DNA of 64,000 nt from Datisca glomerata (taxonomy: Eukaryota > Streptophyta > Magnoliopsida > Cucurbitales > Datiscaceae), in NCBI GenBank assembly GCA_003255025.1, contig QANY01013200.1, positions 520,001 through 584,000 on the forward strand. Reading direction: 5' to 3'. Below are positions 30,601 to 44,245 of this stretch, in pieces. How positions within the stretch are numbered: position 1 is the first letter of the stretch; each line of letters begins with the position of its first letter. Both the position numbers and the translations under genes were made by a program. The notes beneath the pieces are model-generated. The model ran no database searches and had not been told where the DNA came from. It saw only the letters and a program-made list of their open reading frames with translations.

Positions 30601-33600
30601 GAGAGAGAGGGATAGAGAGAGATAGAGATAGAAGGAGAGAGAGGGAGGGAGTTAGGGAGGGTGAGAGTGATAGAGATAGAAGGAGAGAGAGAGGGGGAGA
30701 GAGATAGGGAGAAAGATAGACCGATAGATAGATAGAGAAAGAGAGAAAGAGAAAGCGCGAGAGAGAGCGATAGAGAGAGAGGGATAGAGAGAGACAGAGT
30801 GAGAGGGACAGAGAGATTGAGAGTAAGAGAGAGAGAGGCATAGAGAGAGAGAGACATTGAGGGAGAAAGAGTGAGTAAGAGAGAGGGAGTGAGTGAGAGG
30901 AAGATAGATATATAGAAAGAGAGATATAGTTAAAGAGAGAGAGTGTGTGTGAGAGAAAGAGGGAGAGAGGGAGAGTCTGAGAGAGAGAGAGGGAGGGAGT
31001 GAGTGAGAGAGAGAGATGGATAGATAGAAAGTGAGATAGAGATAAATGGAGAGAGAGAGAGAAAGAGGGAGATAGAGAGGGATAAGGAGAGAGAAAGAGT
31101 GAGAGAGAGAGGGATAAGGAGAGAGAAAGAGTGAGAGAGAGGGGGATAAGGAGAAAGAAAGAGAGAGAGAGAGGGTGGGAGAGAGAGAGGGAGTGAGTGA
31201 GTGAGAGAGAGATAGATAGATAGAAAGAGAGATAGAGATAAAGAGAGAGCATGAGGGAGAAAGAGGGAGAGAGAGAGAGCGAGAGGGAGGGAGAGAGAAA
31301 CTAGAGATACAGAGTGAGTGAGACAGAGGGAGGGTGAGTGAGAGAGAGATAGATAGATAAAAGGAGAGATAGAGATAAAGAGAGAGAGTGAGTGAGAGAG
31401 AGATAGATAGATAAAATGAGAGATAGAGATAAAGAGAGAGAGTGTGTGAGAGAGAAAGAGGGAGAGAGAGGATAAAGAGAGAGAGAGAGTGTGTGTGTGA
31501 GAGATTGCGTGAGAGAAAGATGGAGAGAGATATATAGAGGGAGAAAGACAGAGAGATAAAGTAATAGAGAGAGAAAGATGGAGACATAGAGAGAGAGATA
31601 GATAGAGAGATAGAGAGAGACAGAGAGAGATATAGAGAGGGAGAGAGAGAAAAAGATAAGGAGAGAGAGATAGACACATTGAGGTAGAGACATAGAGAGA
31701 GACGGGCAAAGAGAGAGAGATAGAGAGAGAGAAAGTGAGAGTAAGAGTGAGTGAGAGAGAGATTGATAGAGAAAGAGAGAGAGTCATACTGAGAGAGAGG
31801 GAGGAAGAAAGAGCGAGAGAGAGTGTGTGTGTGAGAGGGAGATAGAGAGAAAGAGAGAGGGGGAGGGAGTGAGAGAGGGAGGGTGAGAAAGAGAGAGAGA
31901 GAAGGAGAGAGAGAGGGAGGGAGAGAGAGGGAGGAAGAAAGAGCGAGAGAGAGTGTGTAAGAGAGAGAGATAGAGAGAAAGAGAGAGGGGGAGGGAGTGA
32001 GGGAGGGAGGGCGAGAGAGAGAGAGAGGAAAGTAGAGAGAGGGGGAGAGAGAGAGGGAGAAAGATAGATCGATAGATCGATAGATAGATAGATAGAGAAA
32101 GAGAGAAAGAGAAGAGCGAGAGTGTGATAGAGAGAGCGATAGAGAGAGAGGGATAAAGAGAGACAAAGTGAGAGAGAGATAGAGAGAGAGAAATTGAGAG
32201 TGAAAGAGAGAGAGGCATAGAGAGAGAGAGATATAGAGAAAGTGGGACGGGGAGGGAGTGGGGGAAGAAGGGCGAGAGAGAGACAGAGAAGGAGAGAGTG
32301 GGAGGGGGGAGAAAGATAGATAAATTGAGAAAGAAAGAAAGAGAAAGAGTGAGAGACAGCGATAGAGAAAGAGAAAGAGAGGGAGAGTGAGAGACATAGA
32401 GATAGATTGGGACTGAAAGAGGGAGGGGTATAATGAGAGAGAGAGAGACTGATTGAGAGATAGAGAGCGAAAGAGCGAGTGAGAGAGAGAGAGACAGGGA
32501 GGGAGTGAGTGAGAGGGAGATAGATAGATAGATAGAAAGATAGAGAGATAGAGATAAAGAGAGAGAGTGTGAGTGAGAAAGAGGGGGGGAGAGAGGGAGA
32601 GAGAGAGAGAGTGAGTGAGAGAGCGAGTGAGAGAGAGATAGAGGGAGTGAGTGAGAGAGTGAGATTAATAGAAAGAGAGATAGAGATACAGAGAGAGAGT
32701 GGGGGATAGAGAGAGAGAGAGTGAGAGAGAGAGAGTACGAGAGAGAGGGAGTGGGAGGGAGGGAGCGAGACAGAGAGGTAGGGAGGGAGGGAGAGAGAGA
32801 GTGGGAGAGAGAGCGAGGGAGAGAGATAGATAGATAAATAGATAGAGAGTGCGAGAGAGAGATACGGAGAGAGATAGACAGGGAGAGAGTGAGAGAGTGA
32901 TAGAAAGAGAGAGTGTACGAGGGGAAATAGTGTAAGAGAGAGAAAGTGAGAGAGAAAGAGGGAGAGAGAGATTCTGAAGAAGAGAGAGAGGGAGGGAGAG
33001 AGGGGAGAGAGAAAGTGATAAAGTGAGAGAGAGAAAGATGGAGACAGAGAGAGGGGGGATAGATAAAGAGAGAGAGATAGATAAAAAGAGAGATAGAAAG
33101 GTAGAGAGAGGGAGAGAGAGAAAGATAGGGAGAGATAGAGATAAAGTGAGACAGAGAGAGAGAGACACACAGAGAGAGAGATGGAGAGGGAGTTAGACAA
33201 AAAGAGGGAGAGAGGGGGAAGAGATGGAGACATGGACAGAGAGTGAGAGTGTCTGTGTGTGTGTGCAAAGGAGAAAGGGAGAGAGCAAGAAAGTGAGTGA
33301 GAGAGAGAAAGGGAGAGAGAGAGAGCGGGGGCGAGAGAGAGGAGGGAGGGAGAGAGAGTGTGTGTATGTGTGTGTGAGACAAAGGGTGAGAGAAGGAGCG
33401 AGCAAAAGAGAGAGAGTGGGAAGATTGTAAAAGAGAGAGAGAGCGAGAGAGAGAGAGAGATACTGATCGAGAGACAGAGTGAGTGAGACAGAGAGAGGGA
33501 GTGAGTGAGAGAGAGAGAGATAGATAGAAAGAGAGATAAAGATAAAGAGATATAGAAAGATAGATCGATAGATAGATAGAGAGAGAGAGAGAGAAGGAGA

Positions 33601-34131
33601 GAGACAGAAAGGGAGGGAGAGAGAGAGTGAGAAAGATAGATCGATAGATAGATAGATAGAGAAAGAGAGAAAGAGAAATGGCGAGAGAGAGTGATAGTGA
33701 GAGAGAGGGATAGAGAGAGACAGACAGACAGAGAGATAAAGAGAGAAGAGTGAGTGAGAGAGAGAGAGGGAGGGAGTGAGTGAGAGATTGATAGATAGAA
33801 AGATAGAGATAAAGAGAGAGAGTGAGAGACAAATAGGGAGAGAGAGAGGGGCAGAGAGAGCAACAGAGGGAGACAGAGAGAGGGAGAGATGGGGAGATAG
33901 AGAGAGAGATAGATAGATAGGGATAGAAAGAGTGTGTGTGTATGTGTGTGTGAGAGAGAGAGAGAGATTGAGAGTGCAAGAGAGAGAGGCATAGAGAGAG
34001 AGACAGACAGTGAGTGAGAGACAGAGAGAGTGGGAGGGAGTGAGTGGGAGATAGATAGATAGAAAGATAGAGATAGAGAGAGAGTAATAGAGAGAGAGGG
34101 CGATAGAGAGAGAGAGAGGGATAGAGAGAGA

Positions 34132-34171
<40 letters not shown>

Positions 34172-34353
34172 TTGAGAGTGAAAGAGAGAGAGGCATAGAG
34201 AGAGAGAGATGGACAGTGAGTGGGAGAGAGAGAGGGAGGGAGTGAGTGAGAGATAGATAGATAGAAAGATAGAGATAAAGAGAGAGTGTGAGAGAGAAAC
34301 AGAGAGAGAGAGGGAGGGAGAGCAATAGAGAGAGAGAGAGAGGGAGAGATGGG

Positions 34354-34386
<33 letters not shown>

Positions 34387-35003
34387 TTGGACAGAAAGAG
34401 AGAGAGGGAGGAAGTGAGGGTGGGAGGGCGAGTGAGAGCGATAGAGTGAGAGAGGGTAGAGAGTGACAAAGATAGAAGGATAGAGGGAGAGGGAGTGAGG
34501 GAGGGTTAGGGAGATATAGATAGAAGGAGATACGGGGGAAGATAGAGAGGGGCAAAGATATATCGATAAATAGATAGATGGAGAAAGAGAGAGAGCAATA
34601 GAGAGAGACAGAGTGAGAGGGAGAGAGAGATATTGAGAGTGAGAGAGAGAGGCATAGAGTGAGAGACAAACAGACATAGGGATAGAGAGAGAAAGATTGA
34701 GTGAGATAGATAGATTGATAGAGAGAGTGAGAGAGAAAGAGAGAGAGAGTGAGAGAGAAAGAGGGAGAGAGAGATAAAGAGATAGAGTGAGTGAGAGAGA
34801 GAGAGAGGGTGTGAGTGAGAGAGAGATAGATAGATAGAAAGAGAGATAGAGATAAAGAGAGAGAGAGAGAGCGAGAGAGAAAGAGGGAGAGAGAGGCATA
34901 AAGAGAGAGAGATTGCGAAAGAGAAAGAGTGAGAGAGAGAGTGAGAGAGAGAGAGGGAGTGAGTGAGAAAGATATTGATAGATAGAAAGAGAGACAGAGA
35001 TAA

Positions 35004-35029
<26 letters not shown>

Positions 35030-35034
<5 letters not shown>

Positions 35035-35260
35035 GGGAGAGAGAGAGGGAGAGAGTGTGTGTGAGAGAGAGAGTGTGTGTATGCGAGGGAGAAAGAGATA
35101 GATAGATAGATAAAAGAGATAGAGGGAGAGAGTGAGAGGGAGAGAGAGAGAGGGAGAGAGAGAGAGGGAGAGTGTGTGTGAGAGAGAGTGTGTATGCGAG
35201 GGAGAAAGAGATAGATAGATAGATAGATAAAAGAGATAGAGGGAGAGAGTGAGAGGGAAA
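35030..35260. repeat. Local tandem duplication, about 125 bp
   Basis: GTGTGTGTATGCGAGGGAG-AAAGAGATAGATAG-ATAAAAGAGATAGAGGG at about 35,072-35,125 recurs at about 35,188-35,245 with AGAGAGGGAGAGAG spacers on both sides. Confidence 0.8.
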
Positions 35261-36429
35261 TAGATAGATAGAATGAGAGATAGAGATAAAGAGAGAGTAT
35301 GTGAGAGAGAAAGAGGGAGAGAGAGAAGGATAAAGAGAGAGAGATTGCGAGAGAGAGAGAGTGTGTGAGAGAGAGGGAGAGGGAGGGAGGGAGAGAGAGC
35401 GAAAGGGAGAGAGCCAACGAGAGAGAGGGAGAGAGAGTGAGGGAGAGAGATATAGATAGATAGAGAGAGCGAGAGAGAGATACGAAGAGAGATAGATAGG
35501 GAGAGAGAGACGGAGTGAGAGAGGGAGAGGGAGAAGGAGGGGGAGGGAGTGAGGGAAGGAGGGCGAGAGAGAGTGAGAATGAGATAGAGAGAAAGAGAGA
35601 GGGATGGGGAGTGAAGGAAGGAGGGCGTGAGAGATAGAGAGAGAGACGGAAGGAGAGAGAGGGGAGAGAAAGATTGATCGATAGATAGTTAGGTAGAGAA
35701 TGAAAGAAAGGGAAAGAGCGAGAGAGAGCGATGGAGAGAGAGACAGGGGGATAGAGAGAGACAGGGAGGGAGAGATTGAGACTAAAAGAGAGAGAGGCAT
35801 AGAGAGAGAGATAGACATATAGAGAGACAGAGAGAGAAATAGTGAGTGAGAAAGAGAGAGATAGGAAGGGAGTCAGTGAGAGAGAGATAGAAAGATCGAG
35901 AGATAGAGATAAAGAGAGAGAGTGAGAGAGAGTGTGTGAGAGAGAGGGAGTGGGAGGGAGGGAGCGAGAGAGAGAGAGGATAGGAGGGGGAGAGAGAGAA
36001 GGAAAGAGAGAGAGGGAGAAAAAGAGAGAGGGAGGGAGGGAGAGCGAGGGGGAGAGATAGATAAAGAGAGCGAGAAGGAGATATGGAGAGAGATAGACAG
36101 GGAGAGAGAGAGACGACGCGAGAGAAGATAGGGGGATAGAAAGAGAGCGAGAGAGACAACACGATAGAGGGAGAGTGAGAGAGAGATAAAGTGAGAGATA
36201 GAGACATAGAGAGAGAGAGACATTGAGAGATAGAGAGAGAAAATGAGAGAGACATAGAGAAGGAGAGAAAGAGTGCGAGGGAGAAAGAGAGAGAGAAAGA
36301 GTGAGAGAAGGTGATAAAGAGAGCGACAGAGAGAGAGGGAGTGCGAGGGAAAAAGAGAGATAGAGAAATTGTAGTGTGAGAGAGTAAGAGATAGATAGAG
36401 AGAGAGAGCGAGGGAGAAAGAGAGATAGT

Positions 36430-36776
36430 GAGTGAAAACTAGAGAGAGGGGGACGGTGAGTGTGAGAGCGAGAGAGAGACAAAGAGGGAGGGAGAGAGAG
36501 ACGGGGAGAGAGAGGCAAAGAGAGAAACAGAGGGACACAGAGAGACAAAGAGAGAGAGAGCGAGAGAGAGAGAGACATAGAGAAAGAGAGGGAGAGAGAG
36601 GAAGAGATGGAGAAGTAGAGAGAGAGTGTGTGTGAGAGAGACATAGACAAAGAGAGAGAAAAGTTAGAGAAAGAGGGAAGAAAGTGATTAAGAGAGAGTG
36701 GGAGCGAGAGAGAGGGAGAGGGAGGGAGAGAGAGTGAGAGAATGAGAGAGAGAGAGTGGGAGAGTGAGATAGAGAA

Positions 36777-36807
<31 letters not shown>

Positions 36808-37140
36808 AAGAGAGAGAGATAGGGAGAGACGGACAGAGAGAGGGAGGAAGAAAGAGCGAGAGAGAGAGAGAGAGAGGGGGAGAGTGTGAGTGAGAGAGAA
36901 AGAGGGAGAGAGAAGGGGAGACAGAGGGAGAGGGAGAAAGATCGATAAATAGATAGAGTGAGAGAAAGAGAAAGAGCGAGAGAGAGCGAGAGGGAGAGAG
37001 GGAGAGAGAGAACGACCAAGAGAGAAAGAGAGTGTGTGCGAGGGAAAAGGGAGATAGAGATAGAGAAAGTGTATGAGAGAGAGAGATAGAGAGCGATAGA
37101 GAGAGAGGGGGACAGTGAGAGTTGGAGCCAGTGAGGGAGA
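36430..37140. repeat. Block F segment repeated near 50,560 and 55,830
   Basis: GAAAACTAGAGAGAGGGGGA, GAGAAACAGAGGGACACAG, GATCGATAAATAGATAGAG, GAACGACCAAGAGAGAAAG and GAGAGTTGGAGCCAGTGAG follow in the same order as at 50,560-51,375. The later half also recurs at 56,090-56,280. Confidence 0.8.
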
Positions 37141-37254
37141 GGGAGGGAGAGAGAGACAAGGAGAGAGAGGCAAAGAGAGAAAGAGAGGGACATAGAGAGA
37201 GAGAGAGAGAGAGATGAAGACAGAGAGATAGAGTGATAGAGAGGGAGAGAGGAA

Positions 37255-37680
37255 GAGATGGAGAAATTGAGAGTGAAGAGTGTGAGGGAGAAAGACAGAC
37301 AGAGAGAGAAAAGTGAGAGAGAGAGAGACAGTGAGAGAGAGATTGGGAGCTAGAGAGAGGGAGAGGGAGGGAGGGAGAGCGAGAGAATGAGCAAGAGAGA
37401 GTGTGGGAGAGAGAGAAAGAGATAGAGAGAGGGAGAAAGAGAGAGAAGGAGGTAGGGAGGGAGAGTATGAGGGAGGGAGAGAGTGTGTGTGTGTGACACA
37501 GAGAGGGGGTGAGAGAGTGGGACAGAGAGAGAGCGAGGGGGATGAGAGAGAGAGAGAGGATGAGGAGGTAATGGAGACATAGAGAGAGAGGGAGATAGAG
37601 AGAGTGAGAGAAAGGGGGAGGGAGAGAGGCACAAAGAGAGACAGGGACATAGAGGGAGAGTGATTGAAAGAGAGGGACAG
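37255..37680. repeat. Duplicated segment, partner at 49,505-49,920
   Basis: GAGAAATTGAGAGTGAAGAG, GATTGGGAGCTAGAGAG, GAGAGTATGAGGGAGGGAG, GAGGATGAGGAGGTAATGG and GACAGGGACATAGAGGGAG recur at an offset of about 12,250-12,265 bp. Differences include one extra AGG at 37,563 and changes in the GTGTGTGTGTGACAC stretch. Confidence 0.85.
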
Positions 37681-38999
37681 AGAGAGACAGAGAGAGAGAG
37701 ATGAAGATAGAGAGATAGAGATATAGAGAGGGAGAGAGGAAGAGATGGAGAAAGATAGAGAGAGAGGGAGAGAGAGAGTGAAGGAGAAAGATAGATAGAG
37801 AGGGAGAGAGTGAAATAAAGAAAGAGACATAGAATGACAGAGAGACAGACAGACCGAGAGAGATAGTGCGAGGGAAAAAGATAGAGAGAGATAGAGAGAG
37901 AGAATGTGTGTGTGGGAGAGAGAAAGATTGAGAGAGCAGGGGAGAAAGAGAGTTAGAGATAGACAGATAGAGAGAAAGTGTGAGAGAGAGAGTGTGTGTG
38001 TGAGGGAGAAGATATAGAGAGGAATAGAGAGAGCGAAGGAGAAAGAGAGAGCGAAAGAGAAAGAGATAGACAGAGACAGAGAGAGGGAAAGACAGATAGA
38101 GAGAGAGAGGGAGAAGAGAGATAGAGATAGAGAGAGATTGAGAGAGATAGGGACAGTGAGAGTGGGAGGGAGAGAAGGAGAGGGAGGGAGAGAGAGAGTT
38201 GTAGAGATGGAAAAATAGAGTGATAGAGAGAGATTGAGTGGGAGAAAGTGAGAGAGAGAAATTACGAGAGAGAGAGTGGGAGTGAGAGAGAGTTTGAGAG
38301 AGAGAGAGTGGAGGGGAGAGAGAGAGAGAGAGTGAGATAGAGAGATAGTGAGAGAGAGAGAAATAGAGAGAGAGAGGGATGGAGATCTAGAGAGTCAGAC
38401 CGAGAGAGAGAGAGAGAGAATGAGATATAGAGAGAGTGGACATGAGTGCGAGAGAGAAAGATAGATCGATGGAAAGATAGATAGGGAGAGGGAGAGGGAT
38501 AGAGAGAGATAGAGTGAGAGAGAGATAGATAGATAGTGTGAGAGAGAGGGGAATAGTGAGAGAGAGAGAGAGAAAGAGAGACAAAGAGAAGGAGAGAGAG
38601 AGAGACAGAGTGATAGGGAGATAGATAGAGAGAGGGAGGGGGAGAGTGAGAGGGAGATTGAAAGAGAGAGAGTGAGAGTGAGAGAGGGAGAAAGTGAGAT
38701 AGAGATAGAGAGAGTGAGAGAGAAAGTGTGAGAGAGAGGGATAAAGATAGGGAGAGAGAGAGCGGGGGTAGCGAGAGAGCGAGAGGAAGAAAGAGGGTGA
38801 GAGAGAGAAGGAGAGAGAGAGGGAGAGAGAGCGAGGGAGAAAGATAGAGAGGGAGGGAGAGAGTTAAATAAACAAAGAGACATAGAGTGAGAGAGAGAGA
38901 CAGACAGACCGAGAGAGAGAGTGTGTGAGGGAAAAAGATAGAGAGAGATTGAGAGTGCGCGGGAGAAAGAGAGATAGAGATAGACAGATAGAGGGAAAG

Positions 39000-40000
39000 T
39001 GAGAGAGAGTGTGTGTTTGTGTGTGAGGGAGAAGAGATCGAGAGGAACCGAGAGAGTGAAGGAGAAAGAGCGAGAGAGAGAGAGGGAAAGAGAGATAGAG
39101 AGAGGGGGGAGAAGAGATTTAGAGAGAGAGAGATTGAGAGAGATAGGGACAATGAGAGTGGGAGCGAGAGAGGGAGAGGGAGGGAGAGAGAAATAGAGAG
39201 AGAGTTGAAGAGATGGAAAAATGGAGTGATAGAGAGAGATTGAGAGGGAAAAAGTGAGAGAGAGAGAGAAATTACGAGAGGGAGTGGATGCGAGAGAGAG
39301 TTTTAGGGAGAGAGAGAGCGAGAGAGTGGAAGGGAGAGAGAGAGAAGGAGTAAGATAGAGATATAGAGAGAGAAAGAGAGAGAGAGAGAGAAGGAGATAG
39401 AGAGTGTCAGACCGAGAGAGAGAGAGAATGAGAGATAGAGAGAGAGGGAGAGAGAGGGCGTGAGGGCGAGGGAGAAAGATTGTTTGGTAGTTAGATAGAT
39501 AAATAGAGAGAGAGGGGGATAGAGAGAGAGTGAGGGCGAGATTGAAAGAGAGAGAGAGATAAAGATAGGGAGAGGGAGAGAGAGTGATAGGGAGATAGAT
39601 AGATAGACATGGAGGGAGAGTGTGAGAGGGAGATTGAAATAGAGAGAGAGAAAGAGAGAGATAGAGATAGCGAGGGAGAGAGGAAGAAAGAGAGTGATAG
39701 AGAGAAAGAGAGAGAGAGAGGTTAGGGGAGAAAGAGAGATAGAGATAGAGAGAAAGTGTGAGAGAGAGGGAGAAAGATAGGGAGAGAGAGGGGGGAGCGA
39801 GAGAGAGAGTGAGAGAAAGAGAGAGGTAGTGAGAGCGAGGAAGAAAGATTGATAAAGAGAGAGAGAGAGAGGAAGAAAGAGAGAGTGAGATAGTGAGAGA
39901 GGGAGAGGAGCGATGGAGAAAGATAGAATAGAGAGAGGGAGAGAGTGAAATAACGAGAGAGACATAGAATGAGAGAGAGAGAGACAGACATACCGAGAGA
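39000..40000. repeat. Duplicated segment, partner at about 57,740-58,760
   Basis: GAGATCGAGAGGAACCGAG lies at 39,034 and 57,771 (offset about 18,737). It is followed in both by GACAATGAGAGTGGGAGCG, GATGGAAAAATGGAGTGATA, GAGAAATTACGAGAGGGAG, the ATTGTTTGGTAGTTAG tag and GATAGAATAGAGAGAGGG. Indels are frequent. Confidence 0.75.
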
Positions 40001-40923
40001 GAGAGTGATAGAGATAGAATATGTGTGTGGGAGAGGGAGAGATAATGAGAGGGAGCGAGAGAGAGAGGGAGAGAGAGAGAGATAAAAAGATGGAGAGAAG
40101 GAGAGGGAGGGAGAGAGAGAGTTGAAGAGATGCAAAAATAGAGTGATAGAGAGAGAGATTGAGAGGATGAAAGTGAGAGAGAGAGAGAGAGAGAAATTAT
40201 GAGGGATATAGTGGGAACGAGAGAGAGTTTGAGAGAGAGAGAGGGAGAGAGGGAGAGAGAGACAGAAAGAGAGAAAGAAGGGGTGAGATAGAAAGATAGA
40301 GAGAGAAAGAGAGAGAGAGTGAAATAGAGAGAGAGGGATGGAGATAGAGAGAGTCAGACCGAGAGAGAGAATGAGAGATAGATAGAGAGAGAAGGTGAGA
40401 GTGGGCGTGAGGGCGAGGGAGAAAGATTGTTTGATAGTTAGATAGATAGATAGAGAGAGAGGGATAGAGAGTGAGTGAGAGGGAGATTGAAAGAGAGAGA
40501 GAAAGAGAGAGATAGAGATAGCGAGGGAGAGAGGAAGAAAGAGAGAGAAAGAGAGAAAGAGGGATAGAGATAGCGAGGGAGAGAGGAAAAAAAAGAGAGA
40601 AAGAGAGAAAGAGAGAGAGAGAGGTAAAGAGAGAGATCGAGGGAGAAAGAGAGATAAAAAGAGAGAGAGAGAGAAAGTGTGAGAAAGAGGGAGAAAGATA
40701 GGGAGAGAGAGAGGGGAGCGAGAGAGAGAGGAAGAAAGAGAGAGTGAGAGAGAGATAGAGGGAGAGAGAGAGGGAGAGAGTGAGAGAGAGAGAGGGAGAA
40801 AGAGAGATAGAGAGAGAGAGGGAGAAAAATAGGGAGTGAGAGAGGGGGAGCGAGAGAGAGAGAGAGGAAGAAAAAGAGAGAGAGGGAGAGGGAGAGGGAG
40901 GGAGAGAGAGAGAGGGAGAAAGC

Positions 40924-40956
<33 letters not shown>

Positions 40957-41929
40957 TGAGAGAGAGGAGGAGGAGAGCGAGCGAGGGAGAAAGATAGAGA
41001 CAGAGTGAAATAAAGAAAGAGACATAGAGTGAGAGAGAGAGAGAGACAGACCGAGAGAGAGTGCGAGGGAAAAAGATAAATAAAGATAGAGATAGAGATT
41101 GTGTATGTGTATGTGTGTGAGGGAGAGAGAGAGATTGAGAGTGCGAGGGAGAAGGAGAAAGAGAGATAGAGATAGACAAATAGAGAGAAAGTGAGAGAGA
41201 GAGTGTGTGTGAGGGAGAAAAGATAGAGAGGAACAGAGAGAGCGAAGAAGAAAGAGAGAGAGAGACAGATGGAAAGAGAGATAGAGAGAGCGAGGGAGAA
41301 GAGAGATAGAGAGAGAGAGAGATTGAGAGAGACAGGGACAGTGAGGGTGGCAGTGAGAGAGGGAGGGAGAGAGAGACATAGAGAGAGAGAGAGTTGAAGA
41401 GATGGAAAAATAGAGTGATAGAGAGAGAGATTGAGAGGGAGAAAGTGAGAGAGAGAGAAATTACGAGAGAGAGAGTGGGAGCGAGAGAGAGAGAGGGAAC
41501 GAGAGAGAGAGAGAAAGAGAGGGAGGAGTGAGATAGAAAGATAGAGAGAGAAAGAGAGAGAGAGAGAAAAAAAATAGAGAGAGAGGGAGGGAGAAAGAGA
41601 GAGTCAGACTGAGAGAGAGAATGAGAGATAGAGAGAGGGTGAGAGAGGGCGTGAGGGCGAGGGAAAAAGATTGGTTGGTAGTTAGATAGATAGATAAAGA
41701 GAGGGATAGAGAGAGAGTGAGAGGGAGATTGAAAGAGAGAGAGAGAAAAAGAGAGGAAGAGATAGCGAGGTAGAGAGGAAGAAAGAGAGATAAAGAGAGA
41801 GAGAGAGGGGGGGAGAAAGAGAGATAGAGATAGAGAGAGAGTGTGTGTGAGAGAGAGGGAGAAAGATAGGGAGAGAGTGATAGGGAGATAGATAGAGAGA
41901 GGGAGGAAGAGAGTGAGAGGGAGATCGAA

Positions 41930-41964
<35 letters not shown>

Positions 41965-42359
41965 TAGAGATAGCGAGGGAGAGAGGCTGAAAGTGAGAGA
42001 GAGAAAGAGAGAGAGATTGAGAGAGATAGGGAGGAAGAAAGAGAGAGTGGGGGAGAGAGAGCGAGGGAGAAAGATAGATAGAGGAAGAGAGGGGGGAGAG
42101 AGAGCAAGGGAGAAAGATAGATAGAGAGAGGAAGAGAGTGAAATAAAGAAAGAGATATAGAGTGAGAGAGAGAGAGAGACTGATCGATAGAGAGAGAGTG
42201 CGATGGGTAAAGATAGATTGAGATAGAGAGAGAATGTGTGTGTGTGTGTGAGAGAGAGATTGAGAGAGAGAAGGAGAAAGAGAGAGAGGGATAGGGAGAT
42301 ACAAAGAGAGAGAGAGTGAGAGTGAGGGAGAAGAGAGATAGAGATTGAGAGAGGGATTG

Positions 42360-42689
42360 AGAGAGACAGGGACAGTGAGAGTGGCAACGAGAGAGGGAGA
42401 GGGAGGGAGAGAGAGTCAGAGTGAGAGAGAGTTGAAGAGATGGAAAAATAGAGTGATAGAGAGAGATTGAGAGGGAGAAAGTGATAGAGAGAGAAATTAC
42501 GAGGGAGAGAGAGAAGGAGTGAGATAAATAGATAGAGACAGAAAGAGAGAGAAAGAGAAATGGAGAGAGAGGGAGGGAGATGGAGAGAGTCAGACCGAGT
42601 TGGAGAGAGCGAGGAAAGAGAGGGCGTGAGGGTGAGGGAGAAGATTGTTCGATAGTTAGATGGATAGAGAGAGATGGATAAAGTGAGAC

Positions 42690-42725
<36 letters not shown>

Positions 42726-42874
42726 GAAGTGAGTGAGAGAGATGGGGGATAGCGGAGAAAAAGAGAGAGAAAGAGAGAGGGAGAGAGATAAAGAGAAGGA
42801 GAGAGAGAGGGATAGACCGAGAGAGAGAGTGAGAGTGCGAGGGAAAAAAGATAGATAAAGATAGAGAGAGAGAA

Positions 42875-42908
<34 letters not shown>

Positions 42909-43745
42909 CGATTGAGAGTGTGAGGGAGAAAGAGAGATAGAGATACACAGATAGAGCGAAAGTGTGAGTGAGAGAGAGATAGTGTGTGACGAAGAACAGA
43001 TAGAGAGGAACAGAGAGAGCGAAGGAGAAAGAGAGAGAGAGAGAGGGGGGAAAGAGAGATAGAGAGAGAGAGAGCGAGGGAGAAGAGAGATAGATATAGA
43101 GAGGGAGAGATTGAGAGAGAGATGGATAGTGAGAGTGGGAGCGAGAGAGGGAGAGGGAGGGAGAGAGAGACAAAGAGAGTTTAAGAGATGGAAAAATAGA
43201 GTGATAGAGAGAGAGATTGAGAGGGAGAAAGTGAGAGAGAGAAATAACGAGAGAGAGTGGGAGCGAGAGAGAGATGGAGCGAGAGAGAGAGAGATGGAGC
43301 GAGAGAGAGAGTGGAAGGGAGAGAAAAGGAGTGAGATAGAGAGATAGAGAGAGAAAGAGAGAGAGAGAAATGAAGATAGAGAGAATGAGAGATAGAGAAA
43401 GGGAGAGAGAAGGAATGAGGGCGAGGGAGAAAGATTGTTCGATAGTTAGATAGATAGATAGAGAGAGACAAAGAGAGAGATTGGCAGTGAGAGAGAGGGA
43501 GATAGTCGAGAAAGAGAGAGAAAAAGAGAGGGTGAGAGACAAAGAGATGGAGAGAGAGAAGCAGCGAGAGAGAGAGAGATAGAGAGAGAGAAGGAAAGAG
43601 AGAGAGAGAGAGGGAGAGAGAGGGAGACAGAGAGAGCGAGAAAGAGAAAGAGAGAGAGAGTGAGAGAGATAGAGAGAGAGAGAGCGAGAGATCGAGAGAG
43701 AGAGGAAGAAAGGGAGTGAGAGAGTGTAAGTGTGTGAGAGACGAT
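42360..43745. repeat. Duplicated segment, partner at about 60,120-61,575
   Basis: GACAGTGAGAGTGGCAACG, AAGATTGTTCGATAGTTAG, GATAGTGTGTGACGAAGAA, GAGAGATGGATAGTGAGAG and GAGAAATAACGAGAGAG all recur at an offset of about 17.76-17.83 kb. The part 43,021-43,320 is nearly identical to 60,830-61,127, and 43,600-43,745 matches 61,440-61,575. Confidence 0.88.
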
Positions 43746-44206
43746 GAGAGATAGACAAAGAGACAGAGAGAACGAGGGACAGAAAGGGAGATATAGAGAG
43801 AGAGTGTGTGAGGTGGAAAGTGAGAGAGAGAAAAACTGAGAGAGATATATATAGAGATAGAGAGAGATAGAGAATGATAGAGACTGAGAGAGAGACAATG
43901 AGAGAGAGATAAACAAAGAGAGAGAGAGTGAGAGAGAGAGAGGGAGAGAGAGAGGGGAGGGGGAGAGCGAGAGAGAGCGAAATAATGAGCATGAGAGAGA
44001 GAGAGGAGCAAGTAAGAGAGAGAGATAGAGAAAGAGAGAGATTAAGAAAGAGGGAAAGACGGCGAGAGAGAGAGTGTGCAGGAGAGAAGGAAAGTGCGAA
44101 GGAGAAAGATAGATAGATAGATAGACAGATAGATAGAGAGAGGCGGAGAGGCGGAGAGTGATAGACAAGGAGAGAGAGACAAACAGCCCAAGAGAGGGTG
44201 AGAGCA

Positions 44207-44245
<39 letters not shown>

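Larger units (their letters stand above)
27661..36250. repeat. Block E: polypurine array with GTCGGACA and ATCGATAG words
   Basis: Recurring words are GTCGGACAnAAAGAGAGAG (27,690, 29,096, 30,466 and 30,541, with a GTTGGACA form at 34,387), AGATAGATCGATAGATAG (about 27,780, 32,065, 33,550 and 33,643), GAGATAGAGATAAAGAGAG (very frequent), GATAAGGAGAGAGAAAGAG (28,670-28,750 and 31,078-31,160) and GAGGCATAGAGAGAG (30,835, 32,212, 33,988, 34,191 and 34,650). Units are 1-1.5 kb and strongly diverged, and none is near-identical. No gene, RNA or transposon was seen. Confidence 0.8.
36251..43480. repeat. Block F, first occurrence
   Basis: Words are GTGAGAGTnGGAGCnAGAGA, GGGAGAGGGAGGGAGAGAG, GATGGAAAAATAGAGTGATA, GAGAAATTACGAGAGAG, GTCAGACCGAGAGAGAG, GGGCGTGAGGGCGAGGG and ATTGTTTGATAGTTAGATAG. 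The last lies at about 39,478, 40,427, 41,671, 42,645 and 43,432, giving spacings of 0.8-1.25 kb. No gene was seen. Confidence 0.85.
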